Positions 35,235-44,803 of a DNA stretch of 64,000 nucleotides are shown piece after piece. The position numbers were made by a program, and so were the translations under genes. This DNA comes from Rhodoferax sediminis (lineage in GTDB: Bacteria; Pseudomonadota; Gammaproteobacteria; Burkholderiales; Burkholderiaceae_C). The notes under the pieces were generated by a model, which did not search any database, was not told the DNA's origin, and was given only the letters and a program-made list of their open reading frames with translations. The first letter of the stretch is position 1. Each line of letters starts with the position of its first letter. Where the stretch lies: NCBI RefSeq assembly GCF_006970865.1, contig NZ_CP035503.1:3237001-3301000 (forward strand), in the 5' to 3' direction.

Positions 35235-36224
35235 ATGCTTGCCGTCCAGGTTAGAAAACCAGGGCCCATCGACAGCCATTGCACCGAGGACATCCCGAAC
35301 CTCACGCCAGGCGCCGGCCAAGTCCTAGTCGACGTCCAGGCCGCCGCGGTCAATTACCCCGACCTGCTGGTCGTCACCGGCCGCTACCAGACCGTCCCGC
35401 CGCTGCCGTTCACGCCGGGCAAGGATGCCGCGGGCGTCGTGCGCGCGGTGGGCGCGGGGGTGAACCGCGTGAAGCCGGGTGACCGCGTGCTGCTCCACGT
35501 GGAATACGGCACCTTCGCCACCCAGGCGCTGGCCCGCGAAGACCAGTGCCTGCCCTTGCCGGCCGGCATGAACTTTGTCGATGCCGTGTCGCTCGGCTTG
35601 GCCGCGCAGACCGCCTGGTTCGCGCTGCTGGAGCGCGGCGCCTTCGAACCGGGCGACCGGGTCCTGGTGACCGGCGCCAGCGGTGCGGTGGGCCAGGCGG
35701 CCGTGCAAATCGCCAGCGCGCTGGGCGGCACCGTGCTCGCTGCCGCCAGCAACCTGGAGCGGGCGCGCTCGGTGCTCGCGGGAACGCAGTGCCACTTCAT
35801 AGACCTGTCCGCGCCCGACCTGCGCAACAGCCTGCGCGACCAGGTGCATGCCGCCACTGGCGGCCAGGGCGTGGACGTCGTGATCGAAACCCTGGGCGGC
35901 GACGCCTTCGACGCCGCCCTGCGCGCCATGGCCTGGTGTGGCCGCATCGTCGCGGTGGGCTTCGCCGCCGGTCGCATTCCCGACATCAAGGCCGGCCACC
36001 TGCTGGTGAAGAACATTGCGGCGCTGGGCCTGCAATGGACGGACTACCGGGACCGTCAGCCCCAGCGCGTCGCCCGGGCCCATGCCGCCCTGTCGGCACT
36101 GTGGGAGCGCGGGGCGCTGCGCGCACCGGTCATGAAGACGCTGCCGCTGCGCGAGTTCGCCGAGGCTTTCCGGTTGATCGACACGCGCCAGGCCAGCGGG
36201 CGGCTGGTGCTGACGATGGACTGA
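35235..36224 (+). CDS. Zinc-type/quinone-oxidoreductase-like dehydrogenase (MDR family)
   Basis: A 329-residue medium-chain dehydrogenase/reductase of the NADPH:quinone oxidoreductase group. AAAVNYPDLLV, TPGKDAAGVV and the nucleotide motif VTGASGAVGQAAVQIAS are present; no structural-zinc cysteine set is seen. Members reduce quinones or enones, including 2-enoyl-CoAs. AAGGAG lies seven bases before ATG 35235. It is divergent from the racemase-like gene and convergent with the MFS gene. Confidence 0.9.
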   Translation: MLAVQVRKPGPIDSHCTEDIPNLTPGAGQVLVDVQAAAVNYPDLLVVTGRYQTVPPLPFTPGKDAAGVVRAVGAGVNRVKPGDRVLLHVEYGTFATQALAREDQCLPLPAGMNFVDAVSLGLAAQTAWFALLERGAFEPGDRVLVTGASGAVGQAAVQIASALGGTVLAAASNLERARSVLAGTQCHFIDLSAPDLRNSLRDQVHAATGGQGVDVVIETLGGDAFDAALRAMAWCGRIVAVGFAAGRIPDIKAGHLLVKNIAALGLQWTDYRDRQPQRVARAHAALSALWERGALRAPVMKTLPLREFAEAFRLIDTRQASGRLVLTMD

Positions 36225-36258
36225 GGGTCGAAGAGTCGGGGTCGCGCGGCTCACCTTT

Positions 36259-36277
36259 CGGCCGCCGCTGGCGGCCG
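36259..36277. terminator. Hairpin between convergent genes
   Basis: CGGCCGCC, GCT, GGCGGCCG forms an 8-bp GC-only stem with a 3-base loop between the stop codons of two convergent genes. There is no U-tract, so its efficiency as an intrinsic terminator is uncertain. Confidence 0.5.
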
Positions 36278-36282
36278 CCGGC

Positions 36283-37467
36283 CTACGGCTCTGCCGCGTC
36301 CTCCCCGAGGTGGCGCAGCCCCGTGCCCAGGTGGCTACCCACGCCGATGATCGTGCCCATTGCCCAGAACACGCCGCTCGCGCCCAGCACGCCGCCCACC
36401 GCACCGAACATCATGGGCATGCCGACGCTGGACAGGTTGACCAGGATCAGCCGCACGGCGAGAGCCTCGCCGTGGCGGTGCCTGGGCGTGATCTGGTGCA
36501 GCATGCTCATGACCATCGGCTGCACCAGCCCGAGCGCCGCGCCGATGGCGACCGAGCACAGGCCCATGGTGGCCGCCGAAGGCGTGAAGGGATAGAGCAG
36601 GAAGCCCAGGCCCGCCACGGCGGTGGCGCCGGTGATCAGCGCCCACTCGCGCACCCGGCGGGCGAACACCGGGATCAACACGCGCACGATGGCCGCGCCG
36701 ATGGCGAAGCTGCCCAGGATGCTGCCGATCACCGAAGCCGGCAGGCCTCGCTCGTGCCCGAGCAGCGGCACCATGAAGCCGTGCAGATCCCAGGAGGAGT
36801 TCATGAACCAGTTCATGATCAACAGCCGCCGCAGGCCGGGATCGCGCAGCAGGTCCCAGGCCGCCGTCTTCTGCCCAGCCGGTGCGCCTTCGATCGGCAG
36901 TTCGCGCACGCGCAGCAGCAGCACCCCGGCCAGCAGCGGCAGCGCCGCGAGCAGCGCGAAGGCCGGACGATAGCCGCCATGGTCGATCATGAGGCCCGCC
37001 GCGAGCGGGCCCAGGAAGCCGGAGGCGGCCGGCGCGACGGAGATCCAGGCGAACACCTGGCGCAACTCGCGGGGGCTCGCCGCCATGCGGCCGACGTGGC
37101 GCTGCAGCGCGATGGTTGCCGCGCCGACCGCGCCGCCGCAGAGCAGGGCCGTCACGCACAGCACGGGAAAGACCGGCCAGATTGCCGCGAGGCCGACGCC
37201 CAGCGACGTGACCACCACGCTTAGCCGCACCGGCTTCTTCAGCCCGTTCCGGTCGGCGAAACGCCCGGCCGGCAGCGACAGGAAAATCTGGGTCGCAGCG
37301 AACAGCGCCACCAGCACGCCGGCGGCGGCCTTGCCGTAGCCATGGCCCAAGGCGAACAGCGGCGCGGCCATGCGCGCCCCGGTCATGGCGGCGTGCAGGC
37401 AGATGTGCGCCGCGATGACGGGGCCGAGTTCCGAGCGCAGTTGGCTCGCGCTGCGGGGCGTGCTCAC
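36283..37467 (-). CDS. MFS transporter
   Basis: A 394-residue major facilitator protein with about 12 hydrophobic segments in two halves. The loop motif PAGRFADRNGLKKP (between TM2 and TM3) is the MFS signature. It probably moves an aromatic or aliphatic acid or exports a metabolite; no closer family is evident. A Bug-receptor tail lies just upstream on the same strand. Confidence 0.88.
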   Translation of the reverse strand: MSTPRSASQLRSELGPVIAAHICLHAAMTGARMAAPLFALGHGYGKAAAGVLVALFAATQIFLSLPAGRFADRNGLKKPVRLSVVVTSLGVGLAAIWPVFPVLCVTALLCGGAVGAATIALQRHVGRMAASPRELRQVFAWISVAPAASGFLGPLAAGLMIDHGGYRPAFALLAALPLLAGVLLLRVRELPIEGAPAGQKTAAWDLLRDPGLRRLLIMNWFMNSSWDLHGFMVPLLGHERGLPASVIGSILGSFAIGAAIVRVLIPVFARRVREWALITGATAVAGLGFLLYPFTPSAATMGLCSVAIGAALGLVQPMVMSMLHQITPRHRHGEALAVRLILVNLSSVGMPMMFGAVGGVLGASGVFWAMGTIIGVGSHLGTGLRHLGEDAAEP

Positions 37468-37477
37468 TGGCGCGGGC

Positions 37478-37775
37478 TCATTGCTTCTGGATGCCCTGCT
37501 CGTTGACGAGCTTGTTCAGTGCGCCACGTCGCGCTTCAGGAACTCGTTGTACTCGTCCGGCGACATGATCATGGGCTCGGCGCCGTCGTCGCGCATGCGG
37601 TCCTGCAGCTCCTTGGTGTTCAGGGCATAGTGCAGCGTATCCGACAGCTTGGCCAAGACGTCCTTCGGCGTGCCGGCCGGCGCCAGCAGGCCGAGCCAGA
37701 GGTAATCGCTGTAGCCCGGCACGCCCTGTTCGGCGATCGTGGGCACATTCGGCAGGTCGGCTGGATTCTCCGCGG
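37478..37775 (-). pseudogene. C-terminal fragment of a Bug/TctC-type receptor
   Basis: From about 37775 the minus strand encodes NVPTIAEQGVPGYSDYLWLG, APAGTPKDVLAKLSDTLHYA and DEYNEFLKRDVA, the C-terminal third of a Bug receptor closest in wording to the one at 18635-19609. There is no N-terminal lobe or signal peptide. One base change near 37520 shifts the frame before the natural end (LVNEQGIQKQ). It lies directly downstream of an intact Bug gene, so it may be the remnant of a tandem copy. Confidence 0.8.
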
Positions 37776-37839
37776 CGGAGCAGGACGAGCTTGTGCATGG
37801 TCAGGGACTCGGGAAGGCCCGCCGCGCGGGCCGGAAGGG

Positions 37840-38811
37840 TTACTGCTTGGGAATGCTGAGATCCGCCACCAGCTTCGAGTACCGGGCGAGGTCGGCGCGC
37901 AGCAACTGGGTGAATTCTTCGGGTGTCTGCTGCATCGGCTCCGAACCCCATTCGTGCAGCCGCTCCTGCACTTCTTTGCTGGAGGTCGCGCTGTGCAGCG
38001 CCTGCGACAGGCGCTGCACGACGTCTTTCGGCGTGCCGGCGGGGGCGACGATGCCGAGCCACAGCTCGTAGCTGTAGTTGGGAATACCTTGCTCGGCGAC
38101 GGTCGGCATTTCCGGCATGGCGGACAGCCGCTTCTTCGACGTGACAGCGAGCGCCCGCAGCTTGCCGCCCTTGACCTGCGCGGCGCTGCTGCCATAGGCA
38201 TCGAAGATGATGGTGACGCGGCCGGAGAGCACGTCCGGGAACGCAGCGCCGTTGCCCTTGTACGGGACATGCATCATCTTCAGGCCGCTTTCCTGCAGGA
38301 ACAGGGCTGCCGCGAGGTGCGTGGTGGTGCCGACACCCGCCGATGCGTAGGTCAGCTTATTCGGGTTAGCCTTGACCCGCGCCATCAGGTCGCCGAGCGT
38401 CTTGTCACTCTGGCTGGTGGCCTCCACGATCAGCAGCGGCGACTGCGACATTGGGCCGACGCCGGTGAAGTCCTTCAGCAGATCGTAGCCCGGGTCCAGC
38501 TTCACCGCGGGCTGGATGGCGATCGTGGAGGCGGTTCCGAGGAGCGTGTAGCCGTCGGCTCGCGCCTGCTTCACCGCCCGGATGCCGATCAGGCCGTCAC
38601 CGCCGGCGCGGTTTTCGACTATGACCGACTGACCCAGGTTTTCGCTCATCTTCTGCGCGACCAGGCGCGTGGTGATGTCGGTGAGGCCGCCCGGCGCAGT
38701 GTTCACGACGATGCGAATGGGGTGCGAGGGGAACGCGTCGGCCGCGACGGCGGCCGACGTGGCGAGGGCAATGCCCAGCGCAAGCAGCGAATGGATGAAG
38801 CGGTGTTTCAT
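37840..38811 (-). CDS. Bug/TctC-type tripartite tricarboxylate transporter receptor
   Basis: A 323-residue periplasmic receptor with signal peptide MKHRFIHSLLALGIALATS, then FPSHPIRIVVNTAPGG, ENRAGGDGLIG, VPYKGNGAAFPDVL and PAGTPKDVVQRL. A GGAGA ribosome binding site precedes ATG 38811. It is 28 bases downstream of the aldehyde dehydrogenase gene, in an operon GMC oxidoreductase - aldehyde dehydrogenase - Bug, suggesting that its ligand is the substrate or product of alcohol oxidation. Confidence 0.92.
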   Translation of the reverse strand: MKHRFIHSLLALGIALATSAAVAADAFPSHPIRIVVNTAPGGLTDITTRLVAQKMSENLGQSVIVENRAGGDGLIGIRAVKQARADGYTLLGTASTIAIQPAVKLDPGYDLLKDFTGVGPMSQSPLLIVEATSQSDKTLGDLMARVKANPNKLTYASAGVGTTTHLAAALFLQESGLKMMHVPYKGNGAAFPDVLSGRVTIIFDAYGSSAAQVKGGKLRALAVTSKKRLSAMPEMPTVAEQGIPNYSYELWLGIVAPAGTPKDVVQRLSQALHSATSSKEVQERLHEWGSEPMQQTPEEFTQLLRADLARYSKLVADLSIPKQ

Positions 38812-38839
38812 TCTCGGGTCTCCTAGGGAATAAGGGGGG

Positions 38840-40345
38840 TTACAGCCGCATGAGGACGGACTTGGTCTGGGTGTAGGCCTCGATGGACTCCGCGCCCATC
38901 TCGCGGCCGAAGCCGGACTGCTTGTAGCCGCCCATGGACATCACAGGATCGCTCTCCGCATAGGTGTTGATCCAGACGCGGCCGGCCTTCAGCGCGCGCG
39001 CCACGCGGTGCGCGCGGCTCGCGTCGCGCGTCCACACGGCCGCGGCCAGGCCGTATTCGGTGTCGTTGCCTTGCAGGACGGCGTCGTCTTCATCCTTGAA
39101 GGGGATGATCGACAGCACCGGGCCGAAAATCTCCTCGCGCGCGATGGTCATCCTGTTGGACACCGAGGCGAACACTGTGGGCTGCACGAAATAACCGACA
39201 TCGCCGATCCGCGCACCGCCCAGGGTGAGCCGCGCGCCTTCGCTGCGGCCCGCATCCATGTACGACAACACGCGGCCCATCTGGCGGCCGGAGATCAGCG
39301 GGCCCATGTTGGTGTTGGGGTCGAACGGCGAGCCCACCTTGTAGGTGGCGGCGAGCTTCGCCACCCGTTCGGTCACTTCGTCCTGCAGGCTCTCGTGCAC
39401 GAACAGGCGGGTGCCCGCCGAGCAGATCTGCCCGGAGTTGCGGCAGAACGCGACCACCGCGGTCTCCACGGCGCGGTCCAGGTCGGCATCGGGGAAGACG
39501 ATGTTCGGCGATTTGCCACCCAGCTCCAGGGTCACCTTCTTCATGTTGCCGGCCGCAGCCTGCATGATCTGGCGGCCGACGGCGGTGGAACCGGTGAAGG
39601 CGATCTTGTCGATGTCCGGGTGCGCCGACATGGCCGCGCCGGCCTTGGCACCATATCCCGGCACCACGTTCAGCACGCCGGACGGCAGGCCGATCTCCTC
39701 GATCAGCTCCGCCAGCCGCAGCGTCGTCAGCGGCGTCTGCTCCGCCGGCTTTAGTACCACCGTGTTGCCGCAGGCAAGCGCGGGCGCGATCTTGGTGGCG
39801 GCCATCACCAGCGGCACGTTCCAGGCGTTGATCAGGGCGCACACGCCCATCGGTTCGCGCAGCATGTAGATGAAGCGGGAGCCGTCGGTGGGATTGGTGG
39901 TGCCGAGGATCTTGGTCGGCCAGCCGGCGTAGTAGCGGAAGGTCTCCGCCACATGGGCCACGTGGCGCTGCGCGAAGGCCAGCGGCGCGCCGACGTCCAG
40001 CGCCTCCAGCACCGCGAGTTCCTCGGCGTTCTGCTCCACCGCCTCGGCGATCTTCAGCAGGAAGCGGGCGCGCGCATGCGGCGAGATGCCGCTCCAGGTC
40101 GGCGCCTCGAAGGCGCGGCGCGCGGCGGCCACTGCGAGGTCGACATCGGCGGCCGCCGCTTCCGCGACGTGTCCCAATGATTCCTCGGTGGCGGGGTCAA
40201 TGGTCTCGAAGGTCTTGCCGGACAGGGCCGGGACCCAGCGCCCGCCGATCAGCAGCTGCTTGGGTCCGGACCGCAGCCAGTCCATGGCCTTGCGGTAGCC
40301 GGCGGTGTTCCTCGCAGGCGCGGAGGTGGAGACGTCAGGTAGCAT
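38840..40345 (-). CDS. NAD(P)-dependent aldehyde dehydrogenase
   Basis: A 501-residue aldehyde dehydrogenase. The catalytic residues are Asn176 (AWNVP), Glu274 (LELGGKSPN) and Cys308 (GQICSAG). It oxidises an aldehyde to the acid. It follows the GMC oxidoreductase gene by 21 bases, so the aldehyde is probably made by that enzyme. A similar pair, in the opposite order, is at 57447-60619. Confidence 0.94.
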   Translation of the reverse strand: MLPDVSTSAPARNTAGYRKAMDWLRSGPKQLLIGGRWVPALSGKTFETIDPATEESLGHVAEAAAADVDLAVAAARRAFEAPTWSGISPHARARFLLKIAEAVEQNAEELAVLEALDVGAPLAFAQRHVAHVAETFRYYAGWPTKILGTTNPTDGSRFIYMLREPMGVCALINAWNVPLVMAATKIAPALACGNTVVLKPAEQTPLTTLRLAELIEEIGLPSGVLNVVPGYGAKAGAAMSAHPDIDKIAFTGSTAVGRQIMQAAAGNMKKVTLELGGKSPNIVFPDADLDRAVETAVVAFCRNSGQICSAGTRLFVHESLQDEVTERVAKLAATYKVGSPFDPNTNMGPLISGRQMGRVLSYMDAGRSEGARLTLGGARIGDVGYFVQPTVFASVSNRMTIAREEIFGPVLSIIPFKDEDDAVLQGNDTEYGLAAAVWTRDASRAHRVARALKAGRVWINTYAESDPVMSMGGYKQSGFGREMGAESIEAYTQTKSVLMRL

Positions 40346-40366
40346 GGTCGTTGGATCCAGGGAATG

Positions 40367-42010
40367 TCAGGTGAGGGCCTGCGCGTTGGCGCGGGCCGGA
40401 AGGCGGTCGGCGCGGATCATGTCCGCGCCCTTCTCGCCGATCATGATGGTGGGCGCGTTGGTGTTGCCCGAGGTGACGACCGGCATGATGGAAGCGTCCA
40501 CGACACGCAGCCGCTCGACCCCGAGCACGCGCAGGCGCGCGTCGACCACCGCCAGTGGGTCGCTGCCCATCTTGCAGGTGCCCGCCGGATGGAAGGCGCA
40601 GTGCCCCTCCCGCTCCATGTAGTCGATCCACTGTTCGTCGGTCTGCACGCCGGGGCCTGGCACCAGTTCCCCGAGGACCCGCGACGCCATGGGCTCGGTC
40701 GCCACGATCGCGCGCAAGCGCCGCAGCCCCGAAAGCGTGGCTTCGACGTCCTCGGCGGTGCCCAGGTAATTGGGATGGAATGCCGGCGCCTGCATCGGGT
40801 CCGGCGAGCGCAGCGCCACCTCGCCGCGCGAGGCCGGCCGCACGCGGTACACGGAGGCCCCGACGGCATCGTAGCCGTCGACGTCCACCTGGCCGCTGTC
40901 CCTGTACGTGAAGGTCATCGGGCGGAAGCTGATCTCCAGGTCCGGATAGTCCACGCCTGGGCCGCTGCGGACGAAAGCCGCGGCCGAGGACGAGGGCATG
41001 GCGAGATAGCCGCCCCGGGTGACCAGGTAGCGTGCGCCCTGCCAGTATTTGCGCCAGCCGATGAGGTCGTGGTTGTAGGAGCTCTCGCGGGTGGTGCGGA
41101 ACTGCACCCGGACCGAGAAGTGGTCCTGCAGGTTCTGGCCGACGCCAGGCGCGTGCAGCACGGTGGAGATGCCGTGCCGCTGCAGTACCTCGCCATTGCC
41201 GATGCCGGACAGCATCAGCAGCTGCGGCGAGCTCAGCGCGCCGGCACAGACAATCACCTCCCGCGCCGCGGCGAAGCTGCGAACCTGGCCCTCGTGCAGC
41301 ACTTCAACGCCGGTCGCTTCGCGGCCGCGCATCAGAACGCGCCGGACATGAATGTTGGTGCGGACCATCAGGTTGGGCCGCTGGCGAATGGGCGCGAGAA
41401 AGGCGCCGTATGCCGAGTGGCGGACGCCTCGGCGGATGTTGGCCTGCAGCAAGCCCGCGCCTTCGTGCTCACCCGCATTGAAGTCGTCGACCAGCGGCAG
41501 GCCGGTCCGGCAGGCCGACGTGATGAAGTCGCAAAGCGATGGATGCCGCACGGCCGGGTCGCTGACGGCCAACGGGCCCTCGACACCATGGAAGGGGCCG
41601 GCGCCGCGAGTATTGCATTCCGACCGCTTGAAGTACGGCAGCACTTCATTCCAGCTCCAGCCCGGGTTCCCGAGTTGCGCCCAGTGGTCGAAATCGCGGC
41701 GGTCGCCGCGCACGTACACCATGCCGTTGATCGCGCTGCTGCCGCCCAGCGCCTTGCCGCGGGGCCAATAGAGCTTGCGGTTGCGCAGCGTCGGCACCGG
41801 CTCGGTGTGGAACTGCCAGTTGTAGCGCTCGGACTTGAACAGCTTCGCCATGCCCGCAGGCGTGCGCACCCAGAAGTCGTTGGCCGGCGGCCCGGCCTCC
41901 AGCAGCAGCACGCGCAACTGCGGGTCATCGGACAGGCGCCGGGCCACGGCGCAACCGGCCGAGCCGGCGCCGACGATGATGTAGTCGTATGTATCCGTCG
42001 ATGTGATCAC
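40367..42010 (-). CDS. GMC-family FAD oxidoreductase (alcohol dehydrogenase-like)
   Basis: A 547-residue GMC oxidoreductase. FAD-binding [17 protein letters not shown] at the N-terminus, the GMC signature [25 protein letters not shown], the active-site His in [10 protein letters not shown] and Asn in [10 protein letters not shown] are present. Choline dehydrogenase and polyethylene-glycol or other primary alcohol dehydrogenases belong here. It forms an operon with the aldehyde dehydrogenase and a Bug receptor. Confidence 0.93.
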   Translation of the reverse strand: MITSTDTYDYIIVGAGSAGCAVARRLSDDPQLRVLLLEAGPPANDFWVRTPAGMAKLFKSERYNWQFHTEPVPTLRNRKLYWPRGKALGGSSAINGMVYVRGDRRDFDHWAQLGNPGWSWNEVLPYFKRSECNTRGAGPFHGVEGPLAVSDPAVRHPSLCDFITSACRTGLPLVDDFNAGEHEGAGLLQANIRRGVRHSAYGAFLAPIRQRPNLMVRTNIHVRRVLMRGREATGVEVLHEGQVRSFAAAREVIVCAGALSSPQLLMLSGIGNGEVLQRHGISTVLHAPGVGQNLQDHFSVRVQFRTTRESSYNHDLIGWRKYWQGARYLVTRGGYLAMPSSSAAAFVRSGPGVDYPDLEISFRPMTFTYRDSGQVDVDGYDAVGASVYRVRPASRGEVALRSPDPMQAPAFHPNYLGTAEDVEATLSGLRRLRAIVATEPMASRVLGELVPGPGVQTDEQWIDYMEREGHCAFHPAGTCKMGSDPLAVVDARLRVLGVERLRVVDASIMPVVTSGNTNAPTIMIGEKGADMIRADRLPARANAQALT

Positions 42011-42210
42011 ATGGATCTACGAGGCAAGAAGGATGCCAGACGAAATCGGGCCTTCCTGCGCCTGCGCGCGCACATCACGGCCAGCAAAACGTCCCCGCCG
42101 CGCACACCTGTCGTCAACGCGGACATACCCCTCGCAGCCTCGCCCCCCGCCTGCGATGGCATGGGTGTTGCTTCCAGCACCGCAACGCAAGTTCCAGGAG
42201 ACCAGCAACC

Positions 42211-42297
42211 ATGAGCGGGTTCAGCAATCGCATCGGCACCACAAACCGGCCGGTGTATGTCGGCGACGGCGGATTCACCACGGGCAAGGGGCACTGA
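42211..42297 (+). CDS. 28-residue leader ORF
   Basis: ATG 42211, with CAGGAG ten bases upstream, opens a 28-codon frame (N-terminus MSGFSNRIGTTNRPVYVGDG) whose TGA is immediately followed by the ATG of the next gene (TGAATG). The good ribosome binding site and the coupling suggest that it is translated. It has no similarity known to me; it may be a small protein, a coupling leader or the start of a deleted gene. Confidence 0.5.
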   Translation: MSGFSNRIGTTNRPVYVGDGGFTTGKGH

Positions 42298-43533
42298 ATG
42301 CGGATCGGCTACATCGGCCTGGGCGCGATGGGCAGCGCGCTTGCGCGCCGTCTGCTCGCCGGCCACGAACTGCGGGTGTGGGACCTGAATCCCGCAGCGA
42401 TGTCCGCCTTCGCGCAGCTCGGCGCCATGGCGGCTGCCTGCGCGGCCGAAGTCGCGCGCGACAGCGACATCGTGATGCTCTGCCTGCCGCGCAGCGCCGA
42501 CGTACGCCAGGTGATCTTCGGCGCCGGTGGGCTCGCGAACGAACTCGCCGCCGGCCAGCTGGTCATCGACCAGACCAGCGGCACGCCGCAGGAGACCGCG
42601 ACCATTGCGGACGAACTCGCCGTGCGCGGCGTCGCGATGGTAGATGCACCGGTCTCCGGCAATCCGGAGGTGGTGGCCGCCGGACGCGGCACGATCATGG
42701 TGTCCGGCACGGACGCGGCCTGCGAGCGCGCGCTGCCCGTGCTGCGGGAACTGGCGGCCCATGTGCTGCGCTGCGGCTCGCGCCTGGGTGATGCGCAGGC
42801 CATGAAGCTGGTCAACAACACCATCAACGCCGGGTGCCGGCTGGCAACGCTGGAGGCGGCGGCGCTGGGCCGCAAGCTGGGGCTCTCGCTGGCCGCGATC
42901 ACCGAAATGCTGAATCGCGGTGCTGCCAGGAACCGGACGACCCAGGTGATGCTGCCCGCCCTGGCCGAAGGCAAGGCCGCCAGCAATTTCGCGCTGGCCT
43001 TGATGCTGAAGGACCTTAACCAGTCCACGACGCTGGGCCGCGAACTGGGCGTGCCCATGCCGCTGGCGGGCTTGGTCCGGGGCCTACACCAGGTCGGCGT
43101 CAACACGCTCGGCGATCGGGCGCAACTCGACCAGGTTGCCCAGTTGATGGAAACGATGGCCAGCACGAAGGTCGCCGCGCCCGGCGGCGAGGCGGTCCCC
43201 GAAGCCCTGGCCACGGTCGAGGCGCTGGTCGCTGCCTCCAACATCGCGCTCACCTGGGAAGCCGTGGCTGTGGCGCGCCGCTACGGGCTGGCCCTGGATG
43301 CGATCGCCAGCGTTCTCGCGGTTGCCTCGGGCTCCAGCGCCGCGGCGAAGCGCTTGCTGCCCGAGTTCGTCGAAGGCGGTGACGCGACGGCCTTGCTGCA
43401 GCCCTGGATGGCCCACCTGCGGGGCGCCGCCGAAGAGGCGGTGCGGGCCGGAGCGCCGCTGCTGATCGCGAATGCGGTCCTCGCGCTTGCCGCCGCACCG
43501 GCTCTCAATCGATGCCAGCCAGCAGCGTCGTGA
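42298..43533 (+). CDS. 3-hydroxyisobutyrate dehydrogenase-like enzyme with extra helical domain
   Basis: A 411-residue beta-hydroxyacid dehydrogenase. The NAD motif GYIGLGAMGSALA begins at residue 4, substrate motif DAPVSG and the catalytic lysine in QAMKLVNN follow, then the all-helical domain to about residue 288. Instead of ending there it has about 120 more residues that look like a second copy of the helical domain (ALTWEAVAVARRYGLALDA, GAPLLIANAVL) without a second NAD domain. The protein at 44804 has the complete double arrangement. The substrate is probably a small 3-hydroxy acid. It overlaps the convergent hydrolase gene by 29 bases. Confidence 0.88.
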   Translation: MRIGYIGLGAMGSALARRLLAGHELRVWDLNPAAMSAFAQLGAMAAACAAEVARDSDIVMLCLPRSADVRQVIFGAGGLANELAAGQLVIDQTSGTPQETATIADELAVRGVAMVDAPVSGNPEVVAAGRGTIMVSGTDAACERALPVLRELAAHVLRCGSRLGDAQAMKLVNNTINAGCRLATLEAAALGRKLGLSLAAITEMLNRGAARNRTTQVMLPALAEGKAASNFALALMLKDLNQSTTLGRELGVPMPLAGLVRGLHQVGVNTLGDRAQLDQVAQLMETMASTKVAAPGGEAVPEALATVEALVAASNIALTWEAVAVARRYGLALDAIASVLAVASGSSAAAKRLLPEFVEGGDATALLQPWMAHLRGAAEEAVRAGAPLLIANAVLALAAAPALNRCQPAAS

Positions 43534-44218
43534 GTTCGCGCGGCATCAGCAGCATCGCGTCGTGGGCGGTGGGAATCTCCAGATAGCGCCATCCGGGCAT
43601 CGACTGCGCGATCTCGCGCGAAAGGACGGTGCTCGCGAAGTAGGGTTCAGAGCAGGCGATGTAGGTCGCCGGCAGCCCGTTGCCCAGCGGATGCTGCAAC
43701 TGCAGCCTGTCGTAGTAGGTCTGCAGCGGATGCGGCGTCAGCTTCGTGCGGACCCAGGCCGCCTGCTGCAGATCGGTGATGCCGAAATGCTCGGGCGGAC
43801 CGGGCGGGATGCCCACGCCGTCCCCCGCGGTGAAAGCGCGCTCACGGTAGGCGGCCGCGCGTTCGGGCGAGCGGCTGGCGGAGGACTCTCCTGCACGAAG
43901 CACCAGCGCGTCGAGATAAATCAGGTGGCGCAGGCGCTCCGGCATCCGGTCCGCCAGTGCCGACACCACGGATCCTGCGAAGCTGTGGCCGACCAGGACG
44001 ACATCCTGCAGGTCTTCGTAGCGGATCACCTGCGCGACGTCGTCAATGAAGGTCTGCAGCGTCGGTTCGAACTTCAGCAGGTGCGAACGTTCGCCGAGAC
44101 CGGTCCATGTCGGTGTGACCACTATATGGCCGAGCGCCCTCAGGCCGGACGCGACGTCTTTCCAGCACCAGGCGCCGTGGTAGGCGCCATGGATCAGCAC
44201 ATAGGTTTTTGCTGTCAT
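43505..44218 (-). CDS. Alpha/beta-hydrolase (EstC/hydroxynitrile-lyase-like group)
   Basis: A 237-residue alpha/beta-hydrolase. The oxyanion segment IHGAYHGAWCW (9-19), nucleophile Ser79 in GHSFAG and His219 in TAHDAM are present, the pattern of small plant-type esterases and hydroxynitrile lyases and bacterial EstC-like enzymes. It probably hydrolyses a short ester. It is divergent from the CMD-family gene and the ATG at 44218 fits the family start (TYVLIHG). Confidence 0.88.
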   Translation of the reverse strand: MTAKTYVLIHGAYHGAWCWKDVASGLRALGHIVVTPTWTGLGERSHLLKFEPTLQTFIDDVAQVIRYEDLQDVVLVGHSFAGSVVSALADRMPERLRHLIYLDALVLRAGESSASRSPERAAAYRERAFTAGDGVGIPPGPPEHFGITDLQQAAWVRTKLTPHPLQTYYDRLQLQHPLGNGLPATYIACSEPYFASTVLSREIAQSMPGWRYLEIPTAHDAMLLMPRELTTLLAGID

Positions 44219-44460
44219 CAGAACACTGGCCTCTTTGTTGTTGAGTGGCACGTAACAACGCAACTGCAGTGCCAGCCCACGTGCGCCTGCCGCAGCACGT
44301 TGCGTGCCCGCGAGATTGGCAGAAACGTCGTCGCGACAGACACATGTCCGCAGACAGGACATGACACAGGCCTGAATTCGCCGTCCGCTTTCGCACGACG
44401 ACGGGCACGTCTCTTGCACCCATCTCGACCATTCCCGCAATCATTTCCAGGAGCCAACGC

Positions 44461-44787
44461 ATGCAACCCACCTCTACAACCGATTCCGCCCGCGTCTACA
44501 AGAACGTGCCGCAACTCGCCCGCATTCGCGAGGAGGTGCTGTTGGGCGACGTATGGAAACAGCCTGAGTTGTCTTACCGCGACCGGATCCTGGTCACTTG
44601 CAGCGTGCTCGCCGCCGGCGGCAAGGTGGACGAACTCAAGGTGTGGATGCGTCGCGGGGTCGAAGCCGGCATCACGTTGGACGAGCTTCGCGGCCTGGTC
44701 GTGCAGGTCACCTTCTACGCAGGGTGGCCCGCGGGACTAGCCGCCGGGAAGGCGGCGCTGGATCTGTTCGAAGCCGATCAGAAGTAA
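44461..44787 (+). CDS. Carboxymuconolactone decarboxylase (CMD) family protein
   Basis: A 108-residue CMD-domain protein. The core RDRILVTCSVLAAGGKVDEL and the C-terminal LRGLVVQVTFYAGWPAG resemble gamma-carboxymuconolactone decarboxylase. There is only one cysteine and no CxxC, so it is not an AhpD-type peroxidase. The substrate is unknown. AGGAG is nine bases before the ATG. It is followed after 16 bases by the double dehydrogenase gene, implying an operon. Confidence 0.85.
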   Translation: MQPTSTTDSARVYKNVPQLARIREEVLLGDVWKQPELSYRDRILVTCSVLAAGGKVDELKVWMRRGVEAGITLDELRGLVVQVTFYAGWPAGLAAGKAALDLFEADQK

Positions 44788-44803
44788 CCCCGGAGCGCAC
44801 GAT

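Noticed and set aside
44246..44262. Possible sigma-54 promoter before the CMD gene (TGGCAC, five bases, AACGC)
   Set aside because: The -24 half is good but the -12 half lacks TTGC, and it lies 200 bases from the gene.
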